Positions 55,068-63,535 of a stretch of DNA of 64,000 nucleotides are shown in pieces. A program made the position numbers and the translations under genes. This DNA comes from Arthrobacter sp. (GTDB lineage: Bacteria; Actinomycetota; Actinomycetes; Actinomycetales; Micrococcaceae), in NCBI GenBank assembly GCA_026393275.1, contig JAPLAM010000060.1, positions 1-64,000 on the forward strand, written 5' to 3'. The notes below the pieces were generated by a model, which searched no databases, was not told the origin of the DNA, and saw only the letters and a list, made by a program, of their open reading frames with translations. How positions within the stretch are numbered: the stretch's first letter is position 1; the number at the start of each line of letters is the position of its first letter.

Positions 55068-56243
55068 TCAGTCCTTCGGGGCGTCGTCCATCGGGAAGGC
55101 CACGGCCTCACCCACCACCCGCAGGGTCAGTTCGGTGCCGGGCCGGGCGATGGACGCGTTCCAGTGCCGGATGGTGATGATCTCGCCGCCGCCGGGGTAG
55201 CGGTGGTCGGCGACTGCCCCCTCGGCCAGGACCGGGGGCACGGGAAGTTGCAGCCGAACGGTGGTCTCGGGACCGAAGTAGTCCGTGTCCACGACGGTGC
55301 CGCGGATGGGCCCGTCTTCGGCGATCCGGATCTGCTCGGGACGGAGCATGAGCTGCACCCGGCCCTGGGCCGGGGGCCGGCGGACCGGAATGCCGCCCAA
55401 CGAGCAGGTGGCCAGGGAACCCTCCATCCAGGCGTCGAGGATGACCGCGTCGCCCAGGAATTCCGCGGTGGCACGGTCCGCGGGGCGGGTGTAGACCACG
55501 AACGGGTTGCCGATCTGCGCGAGCTTGCCGCCCCGCATCACGGCCACCTGGTCCGCGAAGGAGAGCGCCTCGGCCTGGTCGTGGGTGACCAGGATGGTGG
55601 TCACCCCGGCGTCGTGGAGGACCTTGCCGACGGTGCGGCGGGTGGCGACGCGCAGGCCGGCGTCGAGCGCGGAGAACGGCTCGTCCAGCAGCATGAGCTC
55701 CGGTTCGCGGGCCAGGGCGCGGGCCAGCGCGACGCGCTGCTGCTGGCCGCCGGAGAGCTGGTGCGGCCGCCGCTTGGCCATGGCCGGGTCCAGCGCAACC
55801 ATTTCCAGCAGTTCGGCCACCCGTGCCTTGACGCCGCGGTGGCCGCCGGGGAGCTTGCCGGCGTCCAGCCCGAAGGCAATGTTCTGGCCGACGGTCAGGT
55901 GCGGGAAGAGGGCGCCGTCCTGGGCCACGTAGCCCACGTGACGTTTGTGCGCGGGGACCCAGACGCCGTCGCCGGCCACCTTGTTCCCGTTGAGGGAGAT
56001 GCTGCCGGTCTCCGGGTGCTCGAAGCCGGCGATCAGCCGCAGCAGGGTGGTCTTGCCCGACCCGGAGGGGCCCACGATCGCCGTCGTTCCGCCCTTGGCG
56101 ACGGAGAGGTTGACGCCCTTGAGGACCGCCTGGGAGCCGAAGTTCTTGGTGACGGCCTCGATTTCCAGGTGGCTGTTGGTGCTGGGGGCCACGGAGGGTG
56201 CGATCCGGGGTTCCGGTAGCCGGGAGGGGTTTTGTTCGGTCAC
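55068..56243 (-). CDS. fbpC: ferric-iron ABC transporter ATP-binding protein
   Basis: This 391-residue ATPase energises uptake by the permease encoded just upstream. Walker A is GPSGSGKTT, the Q-loop is in VGYVAQDGALFPHLTVG, the signature is LSGGQQQRVALARAL, Walker B is LMLLDEPFSALD, and the H-loop is VTHDQAEAL. A C-terminal TOBE-type regulatory domain follows (LMLRPEQIRIAEDG). The GTG start at 56243 overlaps the permease stop (GTGA); the much longer frame to 56900 is shadow. The FbpC assignment rests on the company of an FbpA-like binding protein. Confidence 0.9.
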   Translation of the reverse strand: MTEQNPSRLPEPRIAPSVAPSTNSHLEIEAVTKNFGSQAVLKGVNLSVAKGGTTAIVGPSGSGKTTLLRLIAGFEHPETGSISLNGNKVAGDGVWVPAHKRHVGYVAQDGALFPHLTVGQNIAFGLDAGKLPGGHRGVKARVAELLEMVALDPAMAKRRPHQLSGGQQQRVALARALAREPELMLLDEPFSALDAGLRVATRRTVGKVLHDAGVTTILVTHDQAEALSFADQVAVMRGGKLAQIGNPFVVYTRPADRATAEFLGDAVILDAWMEGSLATCSLGGIPVRRPPAQGRVQLMLRPEQIRIAEDGPIRGTVVDTDYFGPETTVRLQLPVPPVLAEGAVADHRYPGGGEIITIRHWNASIARPGTELTLRVVGEAVAFPMDDAPKD

Positions 56244-57832
56244 TGTCCCGCTGCTTTCTTGGACTGCTGGAAGAGAAGGTAGGTCATCGGCGCCGAGATC
56301 AGGATCATCAGCAGGGCGTAGGGCGCGGCACCGGCGTAGTCGATCTCGCTGCTCTTGCTCCAGAACTCCGTGGCCAGGGTCCGGGTGCCGTTGGGCGAGA
56401 GCAGCAGGGTGGCCGTCAGCTCGTTGACGATCGCCAGGAACACCAGGGCCGCGCCGCCGGCCGCGGCCGGGGCCGTGAGGCGCAGGGTGACCCGGATGAA
56501 CGCGAGCAGCGGGGGCTTGCCGAGGGCCTGCGCCGCTTCGTCGAGTTCCTTGGGGGCCTGCGAAAGTCCGGAGCGGATGTTCACCAGCGCCCGCGGCAGG
56601 AACAGCAGCACGTAGGCAGCCACCAATAGCCCGGTGGTTTGGTAGAGATTCGGCGCCATCCGGATGCTGACGGTCACGAAGGCGAGTCCGACGACGATCC
56701 CCGGCATGGAGCTCGTGACGTAGTTGGAGAGCTCCAGGGCCTTGCTGAAGTAACTGGGACGCCGCACGGCCAGGTAGGCCATCGGGAAGGCGACCACGGT
56801 GGTGGCTGCGGCCCCGGCCAGGCCGTAGCCCAGGGTCTGCAGCAGCGCCGGAAGGAACTCGTCGGCCGCCCAGATTTCCGGGCCGCCGGCGTAGATCCAA
56901 CGCAGCACGAAGGTCAGCGGCAGGCCGAACGCGAGCGCGGTGAGGGCCAGCAGCGACAGCTGCGCGGGCAGTTGGTAGGCGTGCAGCGGCAGGCGGAGCG
57001 CGCGGGCCTGCGCGCCGGAGCCCACCCGGGCGTACCGGGCGGTGCCCCGGCCGCGGACCTCAACCACCAGCAGGATCAGGCAGAAGAAGACCAGCACGCT
57101 GGCCAGCATGTTTCCGGCCGTGCCATTGAAGGTGGACTGGAACTGGACCATGATCGCGGTGGTGAACGTGTCGAAGCGGATCATCGCGAAGGCGCCGTAC
57201 TCGGCCAGCAGGTGCAGCGAGACCAGGAGCGCGCCGCCGGTCATCGCGATCCGCAGCTGCGGGAGCACCACCCGGAAGAACGCGCGCCACGCCCCCAGCC
57301 CCAGCGAGGCGGCGGACTGCTCGATCGCCGGATCCAGCCGGCTGAGCGTCGCGGCCGCCGGGATGTAGACCAGCGGGAAGTACGACAGCGTGGCGATCAG
57401 CACACCGGACCAGAGCCCGCCCAGGGAGGGCACCGCGGAAACCCAGGCGTAGCTGTTGACGAAGGCCGGGATCGCCAGGGGCGCGGCGAGCAGCACGGCC
57501 CACCACTTGTGCCCCTTGAGGTTGGTGCGTTCCACCAGCCAGGCGCCGCCCACGCCCAGGACCAGGCAAAGCGGAACGGTGATGACCATGAGCAGCACCG
57601 TGTTGAGCAGGAGTTCACCCACCCGGGCCCGGAAGATCAGGCTGACGGCCGTGTCCCAGCCGGTGGCGACCGTCATGAACACGACATAGCCCAGCGGGAT
57701 CAGCGAGAAGAGGGCGATCAGGACCGCCAGGATTGCGACCACGGAGACGCCGAAAGGCGGGCGGGGGCGCGTGCCCCGGCCCGCCGTCGTCGTGCTTCCG
57801 GTGGTTCCGGACGCCGCCAGCGTTTTTGTCAC
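56240..57832 (-). CDS. fbpB: ferric-iron ABC transporter permease (two-domain)
   Basis: This 530-residue permease is a tandem of two six-helix binding-protein-dependent transport domains, as in FbpB/SfuB. The first EAA-type loop is at about 180 (QSAASLGLGAWRAFFRVVLPQLR) and the second near 440 (EAAQALGKPPLLAFIRVTLRLTAP); both contact the ATPase. The start is GTG at 57832, 4 bases after the binding-protein stop, and the end overlaps fbpC by 4 bases, so the three genes form one transcript. Confidence 0.92.
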   Translation of the reverse strand: MTKTLAASGTTGSTTTAGRGTRPRPPFGVSVVAILAVLIALFSLIPLGYVVFMTVATGWDTAVSLIFRARVGELLLNTVLLMVITVPLCLVLGVGGAWLVERTNLKGHKWWAVLLAAPLAIPAFVNSYAWVSAVPSLGGLWSGVLIATLSYFPLVYIPAAATLSRLDPAIEQSAASLGLGAWRAFFRVVLPQLRIAMTGGALLVSLHLLAEYGAFAMIRFDTFTTAIMVQFQSTFNGTAGNMLASVLVFFCLILLVVEVRGRGTARYARVGSGAQARALRLPLHAYQLPAQLSLLALTALAFGLPLTFVLRWIYAGGPEIWAADEFLPALLQTLGYGLAGAAATTVVAFPMAYLAVRRPSYFSKALELSNYVTSSMPGIVVGLAFVTVSIRMAPNLYQTTGLLVAAYVLLFLPRALVNIRSGLSQAPKELDEAAQALGKPPLLAFIRVTLRLTAPAAAGGAALVFLAIVNELTATLLLSPNGTRTLATEFWSKSSEIDYAGAAPYALLMILISAPMTYLLFQQSKKAAGQ

Positions 57833-57836
57833 TGTT

Positions 57837-58886
57837 TTAGAGCAGTCCCGCCTTGGTCATCATCTCGGTGACCTTGGCGGAGTTGAGCTTGGCCGGGTCG
57901 ACCTTGGGTGCCTGCAGGTCCGTCAGCGGAACCAGCTTGTCATTGGACGGCACGCTGGAGCCGATGGCGTACTCGAAGGACGTTCCCTTCTGCAGTACCT
58001 CCTGGCCCTTCTTGCCGGTGATGAACTTGAGGAAGGCCTGGGCCGAGGCCGCGTTCTTCGAGGACTTGAGCACGCCGCCGCCGGAAACGGACACGAACGC
58101 GCCCGGATCCTGGTTCTTGAAGTAGTACGGCGTGACGTTCTTGGAGTTCTCGCCGGTCTTGGCCTGGTCGCCGTAGTAGTAGTAGTGGTAGATCAGGGCG
58201 GCGTCCACCTCGCCGGCGTTGACGGCCTTCATGGCCGTGCTGTTGCCCTTGTAGGCCGTGGAGTTTTCCTTCATGCCCTTGAGCCAGTCCTGGGTGGCGG
58301 CTTCGCCCTTGAGCTCCAGCAGGGCCGAGACGATCGCCTGGAAGTCGGCGCCTGACGGGGAAGCGGCCCACTTGCCCTTCCACTCGGGCTTGGCGAGGTC
58401 CAGCATCGACTTGGGCAGCTTGTCCGCGCTGATCTTGCTCTTGTCATAGACCAGCACGGTGGAGCGGGCCGCGATGCCGGTCCACTTGTTGGTGGACGGA
58501 CGGAAATCGGCGGGAACCTGGTCCACGGTGGCCTTGTCCACGTCCGCGAAAAGGCCGGCGTTTTCCACCTGGGCCATGGCCGGGGAGTTCTCGGTGAGGA
58601 ACACATCTGCAGGGGAGGCGGCGCCCTCCTGGATGATCTGGTTGGACATCTCGGTGTCCGAGCCCTGCCGCACGGTGACCTTGACGCCGGTCTCCGCGGT
58701 GAAGGCGTCCACCCATTCCTTGGTCAGGGTGTCGTGCTGGGCGTTGTAGACCGTGATCTCGCCGGACGGCTTGCCGTCGGCCGCGGTGCTGCCGGAGGTC
58801 GAGGCGCCCGAGCCACAGGCGGCGAGGCCGAGCGCGGCGGTGGCTGCAAGGGCGATGCCCGCCAGCGCATTGGTGCGGATCTTCAT
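57837..58886 (-). CDS. fbpA: ferric-iron-binding lipoprotein
   Basis: This 349-residue extracytoplasmic solute-binding lipoprotein delivers Fe3+ to FbpBC. The signal peptide ends in the lipobox LAAC at about residue 24, so it is anchored to the membrane outer face. The mature part is of the bacterial extracellular solute-binding family 1 (iron) type: ITVYNAQHDTLTKEWVDAF, ADVFLTENSPAM, and ALIYHYYYYGDQ, where the adjacent tyrosines match the Fe3+-binding Tyr pair of FbpA. The ATG at 58886 follows AAGGAAAAG-type sequence. A DtxR-type box lies about 84-100 bases upstream. Confidence 0.93.
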   Translation of the reverse strand: MKIRTNALAGIALAATAALGLAACGSGASTSGSTAADGKPSGEITVYNAQHDTLTKEWVDAFTAETGVKVTVRQGSDTEMSNQIIQEGAASPADVFLTENSPAMAQVENAGLFADVDKATVDQVPADFRPSTNKWTGIAARSTVLVYDKSKISADKLPKSMLDLAKPEWKGKWAASPSGADFQAIVSALLELKGEAATQDWLKGMKENSTAYKGNSTAMKAVNAGEVDAALIYHYYYYGDQAKTGENSKNVTPYYFKNQDPGAFVSVSGGGVLKSSKNAASAQAFLKFITGKKGQEVLQKGTSFEYAIGSSVPSNDKLVPLTDLQAPKVDPAKLNSAKVTEMMTKAGLL

Positions 58887-58920
58887 GAGGCTACTTTCTG
58901 CAAGGAAAAGGTCGTAGGGG

Positions 58921-58986
58921 CCTAACCTCCGTGAGCGGGAAGTTAGGGTGTGCTCACTACGAAAAACTGTAGGTTAGCCAAACCTA
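58921..58986 (-). promoter_or_regulatory. DtxR/IdeR iron boxes upstream of fbpA
   Basis: TAGGTTAGCCAAACCTA (58970-58986) is close to the DtxR/IdeR consensus TTAGGTTAGSCTAACCTAA. Closer to the gene, CCTAAC (58921-58926) and GTTAGG (58942-58947) are a second, widely spaced pair of half-sites. Iron-bound repressor would close the promoter. Confidence 0.85.
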
Positions 58987-59050
58987 AGCAACCAAGCCGA
59001 GAGTGCCTTAAGTGAGGAGGATCACATGAATTACGTAACCCTTGCGTGAC

Positions 59051-60376
59051 TTAATTGCCGGCCGGGGTTTCCGTGGCGGTGTCTGCGCCGGTTTCTGCCG
59101 TGGTGTCCGTGGCGGTTTCCGCGCCGGTGTCTGCTGCGTTGTCTGCTGCGGGTTCTTCCGCGGCGCCGCGCGGTTTCCCGACTACGGGGAGCTTCCCGGC
59201 GATGGAAGCCGCCGCCTCGAGCACCATCCAGGCCTGCAGCTGGGTGGACAGGTCGACGACGGCACCCGCCGGGTAGCTGCGGCGCGCCGGCAGTTCGGGG
59301 CGGGCCGAGAAGACCAGCCGGGGGCCCTTGCGTGCCAGCGGTTCCTGTGCCCCGACCACGCGGCGGCCCTCCCAGAAGGCCTCTGCCGTATCGGTCACGA
59401 GCAGGGCGGCGGTGGCCCGGACCTCGGCGGACAACCGCTCGTCGACGGCGGCCAGGGCCAGGTAGCGGACCAGGATCCCGGTGAAGAGCCCGCCGTCGCC
59501 GGTCCCCTCGGAACGGAGCACCGTTCCCTTGCGCCCCAGCAGCGGCGCCGACACCATGAGGTTGCCTGCCACCGCCGCCACGAGCGCCGCCGCGCGTGCC
59601 AGGTTCGCCTCGCCGCCCAGCTCCAGCAGGGCCCCGAGGACCGGGCCCTGGTTGTACGTGTAGATGGCGTCTTCCAGCACCAGCTCGCCGCCGGGGGCGA
59701 TCCGGAGGCCGTCCCGGTAGAGGCCCAGTTCCGGGTCGTAGAGCGTGGCGTCGAGCCAGTCGAGCAAGGCCTGGGCTTTGGCCGCCTGCCCGGTCCGGGC
59801 GTAGTACAGGGCCACCGGGGCAGTGGCCGGGGTGTTCTTGAAGTCCCGCTTCTTGCTCCAGAACGTGCCGCCGCCGAGGTCGTCGGTTGAGGCCGAGTCG
59901 AACTGAAGGGTGAGGCTCTTCAGGACCCGCGCGTTGCGGCGCCGGCCGGAGGTCTTGCGGGTATCCTCGGCCAGCTTCTCCAGCCGCAGGGTGGCCAGGG
60001 CAAGCCAGGCCATGTCGTCGTAGTAGTTGTTGACGACGGTCAGGAAATTCCGTAGCCGGATGCCGGTGACCAGCCGGGAGGCAAGCCTGCCGGCGCTGGG
60101 AAGGTTGTCGCCGTCGAACTTGGCCGGAGTATGGCCCCCGGTGCCGAGTTCGCGGCGGCCCGTGTCCACTAGGCAGTCCACGTAGTGTGCCTGCCACCAG
60201 TAGTGCCACGGCCGGGCCAGGTTCTTGAACCGGCCGGACGGCTGGGCGGTCGCGGCGATGTGGGTGCCGGGCAGGAAGAAGAGCCGCTGCCCGAACAACC
60301 GGGTCACCGAACGCGCGGCCTCATCGGCGCGGAAAGACCAGTTCGGGGCGGGGGAGTGGGCAGCTGCTGCGGTCAT
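59051..60376 (-). CDS. glycoside hydrolase family 76-like protein
   Basis: This 441-residue alpha/alpha-toroid protein resembles GH76 endo-alpha-1,6-mannanases: FLPGTHIAATAQPSGRFKNLARPWHYWWQAHYVD, NFLTVVNNYYDDMAWLALATLRLEK with the YDD catalytic pair, and GGGTFWSKKRDFKNTPATAPVALYYARTG. The N-terminus has no signal peptide or membrane helix, unlike secreted GH76 mannanases, so it may act on an internal oligosaccharide. The last 40 residues are a Thr/Glu/Ala low-complexity tail with repeated GAxTATxT words. It is alone, upstream-adjacent to the iron box region but not part of that operon. Confidence 0.83.
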   Translation of the reverse strand: MTAAAAHSPAPNWSFRADEAARSVTRLFGQRLFFLPGTHIAATAQPSGRFKNLARPWHYWWQAHYVDCLVDTGRRELGTGGHTPAKFDGDNLPSAGRLASRLVTGIRLRNFLTVVNNYYDDMAWLALATLRLEKLAEDTRKTSGRRRNARVLKSLTLQFDSASTDDLGGGTFWSKKRDFKNTPATAPVALYYARTGQAAKAQALLDWLDATLYDPELGLYRDGLRIAPGGELVLEDAIYTYNQGPVLGALLELGGEANLARAAALVAAVAGNLMVSAPLLGRKGTVLRSEGTGDGGLFTGILVRYLALAAVDERLSAEVRATAALLVTDTAEAFWEGRRVVGAQEPLARKGPRLVFSARPELPARRSYPAGAVVDLSTQLQAWMVLEAAASIAGKLPVVGKPRGAAEEPAADNAADTGAETATDTTAETGADTATETPAGN

Positions 60377-60451
60377 GGTGCAAGCCTAGTGGCGACGGCG
60401 GCTCCGGCGCGGAATCCCGGGCCCGGGGTGCGCAATGTTTGCATTCCAGTT

Positions 60452-60471
60452 AACATTCACTAACTAATGTT
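60452..60471 (+). promoter_or_regulatory. inverted repeat upstream of the SDR/acyl-CoA dehydrogenase operon
   Basis: AACATT (60452-60457) and AATGTT (60466-60471) flank an 8-base spacer in a locally AT-rich patch, 66 bases before the SDR start. It could be the operator of a TetR-type regulator; one such gene begins near the right edge of the window. Confidence 0.4.
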
Positions 60472-60536
60472 CCCCGGTGCCGTGGGCTGCGCACAGTCTC
60501 ACGGCGGGGGGAGCGGTTCCACATCAAGGCGGATGC

Positions 60537-61358
60537 ATGGACGTCTTGGGTACTGTCGCACTGATCACGGGCGGCGCTTCCGGCCTGGGAGCCGCCACGG
60601 CGCGGCGGCTGTTCGACGCCGGCGCCTCCGTGGTGCTGGTGGATCTGCCGGCCTCGGCCGGGGAGGACTTCGCCGCCGAGCTCAACGCCCGAAATGACGC
60701 CCCGGCGGGCGCCGGCACCCCGGAACCTGCGAACCGTGCCGTCTTTGTCCCGGCGGACGTCACCAACGAAGCGCAGGTGCAGGCCGCCGTCGACGCCGCC
60801 GTCGCCCTCGGTCCGTTGCGGATCGTGGTGAACTGTGCCGGCGTGGGCACCCCCGGCAAGGTCCTGGGCCGCGACGGCGCGCTCCCCCTGGAAACGTTCA
60901 ACCGGGTCATCCAGATCAACCTTGTGGGCACCTTTAACGTCATCCGCCTGGCCGCCGCCGCGATGGCCGCCACCGAACCGGCCGTCACCGCACTGGGCGG
61001 TCCGGAGCGCGGCGTCATCATCAACACCGCCTCCGTCGCCGCCTTCGACGGGCAGATCGGCCAGCCCGCCTACGCCGCTTCGAAGGGCGCCGTCGCCGCT
61101 ATGACCCTGCCGATCGCCCGGGAATTCGCGCGCTCGCTGATCCGCGTCGTCACCATCGCTCCGGGGATCTTCGAAACCCCCATGATGGCCGGACTCCCGC
61201 AGGAAGCACAGGATTCCCTGGGCCACCAGGTGCCGCACCCGTCCCGGCTGGGCCGACCGGCCGAGTACGCCAACCTCGCCGCCCACATCGTGGACAACGC
61301 GATGCTCAACGGGGAAACCATCCGGCTCGACGGCGCCATCCGGATGGGACCGAAGTGA
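60537..61358 (+). CDS. short-chain dehydrogenase (3-hydroxyacyl-CoA dehydrogenase type)
   Basis: This 273-residue classical SDR has the cofactor loop [11 protein letters not shown] at about 10-20, the NAG motif in [10 protein letters not shown], a catalytic Ser in [10 protein letters not shown], and YAASKGAV with catalytic Y and K. Its layout, with [24 protein letters not shown], matches the type II 3-hydroxyacyl-CoA dehydrogenase (HSD17B10-like) group that oxidises short or branched hydroxyacyl-CoAs. The ATG at 60537 follows AAGGCGG. Its stop overlaps the acyl-CoA dehydrogenase start (GTGA), so the two act in one beta-oxidation-like route. Confidence 0.9.
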   Translation: MDVLGTVALITGGASGLGAATARRLFDAGASVVLVDLPASAGEDFAAELNARNDAPAGAGTPEPANRAVFVPADVTNEAQVQAAVDAAVALGPLRIVVNCAGVGTPGKVLGRDGALPLETFNRVIQINLVGTFNVIRLAAAAMAATEPAVTALGGPERGVIINTASVAAFDGQIGQPAYAASKGAVAAMTLPIAREFARSLIRVVTIAPGIFETPMMAGLPQEAQDSLGHQVPHPSRLGRPAEYANLAAHIVDNAMLNGETIRLDGAIRMGPK

Positions 61359-62572
61359 CGCCTTCCGTGGACACTCCTGCCACCGTGGACCCGGCACCCT
61401 CCGGACTGCCGACCGCCGATTTCTTTGACTTCGAATCGATGCTCAATGCCGCCGAGCGGGCCAAGCTGGCGGAGCTCCGTGAGTTCCTGGCCCGCGAGGT
61501 GGCGCCGTTCGCCACCCAGTGGTGGAATGACGCCGAGTTTCCGGCCCACATCCTGCCCAAGCTGGCGGCGCTGGAGCTTAGCGCCCCGGCCCAGCGCGGT
61601 TACAGCAACGTGTTCGCCGGACTTGTCATCGCCGAGATGACCCGGGTGGACACCTCGCTGGCGACGTTCTTCCTGGTCCACCACGACCTTTTCGTGGAAT
61701 CGCTCTACGGCTTCGGCTCGGAGGAGCAAAAGGCCCGGCTGCTGAGGGACGCGGCGGACCTACGGACCACCGGAGCCTTCGCGCTGACCGAGCCGGGCCA
61801 CGGTTCGGACGTCGCCGGCGGCATGGAGACCACCGCGCGCCGCGTGTCCGGCGGGGACTCCGGCGACTACTGGGTGCTTAACGGCGCCAAGCGCTGGATC
61901 GGCAACGGGACGTTCTGCGACTACATGCTGGTGTGGGCCCGCGATGAGGCCGACGGCGGCATCCGCGGCTTCATCGTCGACGCCACGCTGCCCGGCGTGC
62001 GCCGGAGCAAGATCGAAAACAAGATCGCGCTGCGGACCGTGCAGAACGCCGACATCGTGTTCACCGACGTTCAGGTGGCCGAATCGGACCGCTTCGCCGG
62101 GATCAACAGTTTCGAGGACACCAACGAGCTGCTGCGCGGCTCGCGGATCATGGTCGCCTGGCAGGGCGTGGGGCAGCAGCTGGCCGCGTTCGACGTCGCC
62201 CGGAAGTACGCCGTCGAACGCCATCAGTTCGGCCGGCCGCTGGCCAAGTTCCAGCTGGTCCAGCAGCAGCTGGTGACGATGCTCGGCAACGCGGTGGCGA
62301 GCATGGGCATGATGGTCCGGATTGCCCAGCTGCAGGACCAGGGCGCCGCGGACATGCCCCAGGTGGCGCTCGCGAAGTCCTATGTGAGCGCCCGGATGCG
62401 CGAAACCGTGGCGATGGGCCGATCCCTGCTGGGCGGCAACGGGATCGTCACGGATTACCGGATGGCCAAGATCTTCGCCGACGCCGAGGCGATCTACACC
62501 TACGAGGGCTCCTACGAGATCAACACCCTGATTGTGGGCCGCGCCGTGACCGGCGTGTCCGCGATCGTCTAG
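61355..62572 (+). CDS. acyl-CoA dehydrogenase
   Basis: This 405-residue flavoenzyme inserts an alpha,beta double bond in an acyl-CoA. FAD/substrate motifs: [65 protein letters not shown] and the closing [20 protein letters not shown]. The catalytic base is the glutamate in YEGSYEIN, which places it near glutaryl-CoA/isovaleryl-type dehydrogenases. The GTG start at 61355 overlaps the SDR stop. The pair suggests catabolism of a short or branched acyl-CoA; which one is not visible. Confidence 0.93.
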   Translation: MTPSVDTPATVDPAPSGLPTADFFDFESMLNAAERAKLAELREFLAREVAPFATQWWNDAEFPAHILPKLAALELSAPAQRGYSNVFAGLVIAEMTRVDTSLATFFLVHHDLFVESLYGFGSEEQKARLLRDAADLRTTGAFALTEPGHGSDVAGGMETTARRVSGGDSGDYWVLNGAKRWIGNGTFCDYMLVWARDEADGGIRGFIVDATLPGVRRSKIENKIALRTVQNADIVFTDVQVAESDRFAGINSFEDTNELLRGSRIMVAWQGVGQQLAAFDVARKYAVERHQFGRPLAKFQLVQQQLVTMLGNAVASMGMMVRIAQLQDQGAADMPQVALAKSYVSARMRETVAMGRSLLGGNGIVTDYRMAKIFADAEAIYTYEGSYEINTLIVGRAVTGVSAIV

Positions 62573-63420
62573 CCCTCGGACGCGGACTCGGACCCTGGCA
62601 GGGGGTTGGGCTGCTTCTCGCCGGCCTCGATCCGGTAGTCCAGGCTGTTGTTCTTCACCGGCATAGGGCAGGTGCCGTACGGGGTGAAGGCACTCGGGTA
62701 GTTGATGGCCCGGTTGAAGTCCAGGACCACCGTGTTGTCCGGCCGCGGCCGGGCGGTGGAGACCTTGCGCCACTCGTCGGTGCTCTCGCCGTTGGTCTCG
62801 TCGTGGAACGTGACCGTCAGGGCGCCGAGCTTCTCCTCCTCGGCCTGCAGGCGGCATTCATGTTCCTGGCCGGGCAGCCGGAAGACCAGCTCGCCGACGG
62901 AGCGGTGCACCCCGTCCACCAGCGCGTTGGCGGTGCCGATGGGGACGTCCACGGGCTCGGGGTAGGGCGTGAAGCGCGCCTCGAGGACGAGGTCCGGCCG
63001 GTACCCGAAGGTGGGCACGCCGTCGAACCCGGTGAACACGGGCGAGGCCGAGTCCCGGGTGCGGAGCGCGTACTTGTCGGCCCGCATCGCGAGTTCGACG
63101 ACGACCTGCCGGCCGTCGTCGCCGCCGAACTGGACCCACATCAGGGACTCCTCGTTGGCCAGGACCGCGCTGACGGTGCCGTCCACGGGGTCGCCGGTCT
63201 CCACGAACGTCAGCCCGTCCGCCGCGGCGGCGGTGAGGAACGCCGTCGTGCCGTCCGTGGACCACAAACCGGGGACGAGCTCGACCGGGGCCGGGCGCTC
63301 CGCCAGCCACTGGAACGACGTCAGCGTCAGCCAGCCGTGCTGGCTGGCGAGGGCCTCGTTGCGGTTCTTCCGGAAGCGCTGCCAGCGGGCGAGCTGGGGG
63401 TCGGGCTGCTGCGTGCTCAT
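62569..63420 (-). CDS. DUF1684 domain protein
   Basis: This 283-residue protein has the DUF1684 blocks RKNRNEALASQHGWLTLTSFQWL at the start and VVLDFNRAINYPSAFTPYGTCPMP near the end, with YGTCP diagnostic. Members are widespread but uncharacterised; no catalytic residues are agreed. No signal peptide. The ATG at 63420 follows GAGAGG; the frame extends to 63513 without protein-like sequence. Its last 4 bases overlap the end of the convergent acyl-CoA dehydrogenase gene. Confidence 0.86.
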   Translation of the reverse strand: MSTQQPDPQLARWQRFRKNRNEALASQHGWLTLTSFQWLAERPAPVELVPGLWSTDGTTAFLTAAAADGLTFVETGDPVDGTVSAVLANEESLMWVQFGGDDGRQVVVELAMRADKYALRTRDSASPVFTGFDGVPTFGYRPDLVLEARFTPYPEPVDVPIGTANALVDGVHRSVGELVFRLPGQEHECRLQAEEEKLGALTVTFHDETNGESTDEWRKVSTARPRPDNTVVLDFNRAINYPSAFTPYGTCPMPVKNNSLDYRIEAGEKQPNPLPGSESASEG

Positions 63421-63535
63421 GGGGTCCTCTCGGGCGGTCAGTTGGTGCCCAAGATACAACCGAAGACCCGTGCGGTGAATTCCTCCCCAAGTAACTCGCA
63501 ATTGTTGGCGCATTGCGCCCTCAAAATGCCAACAG

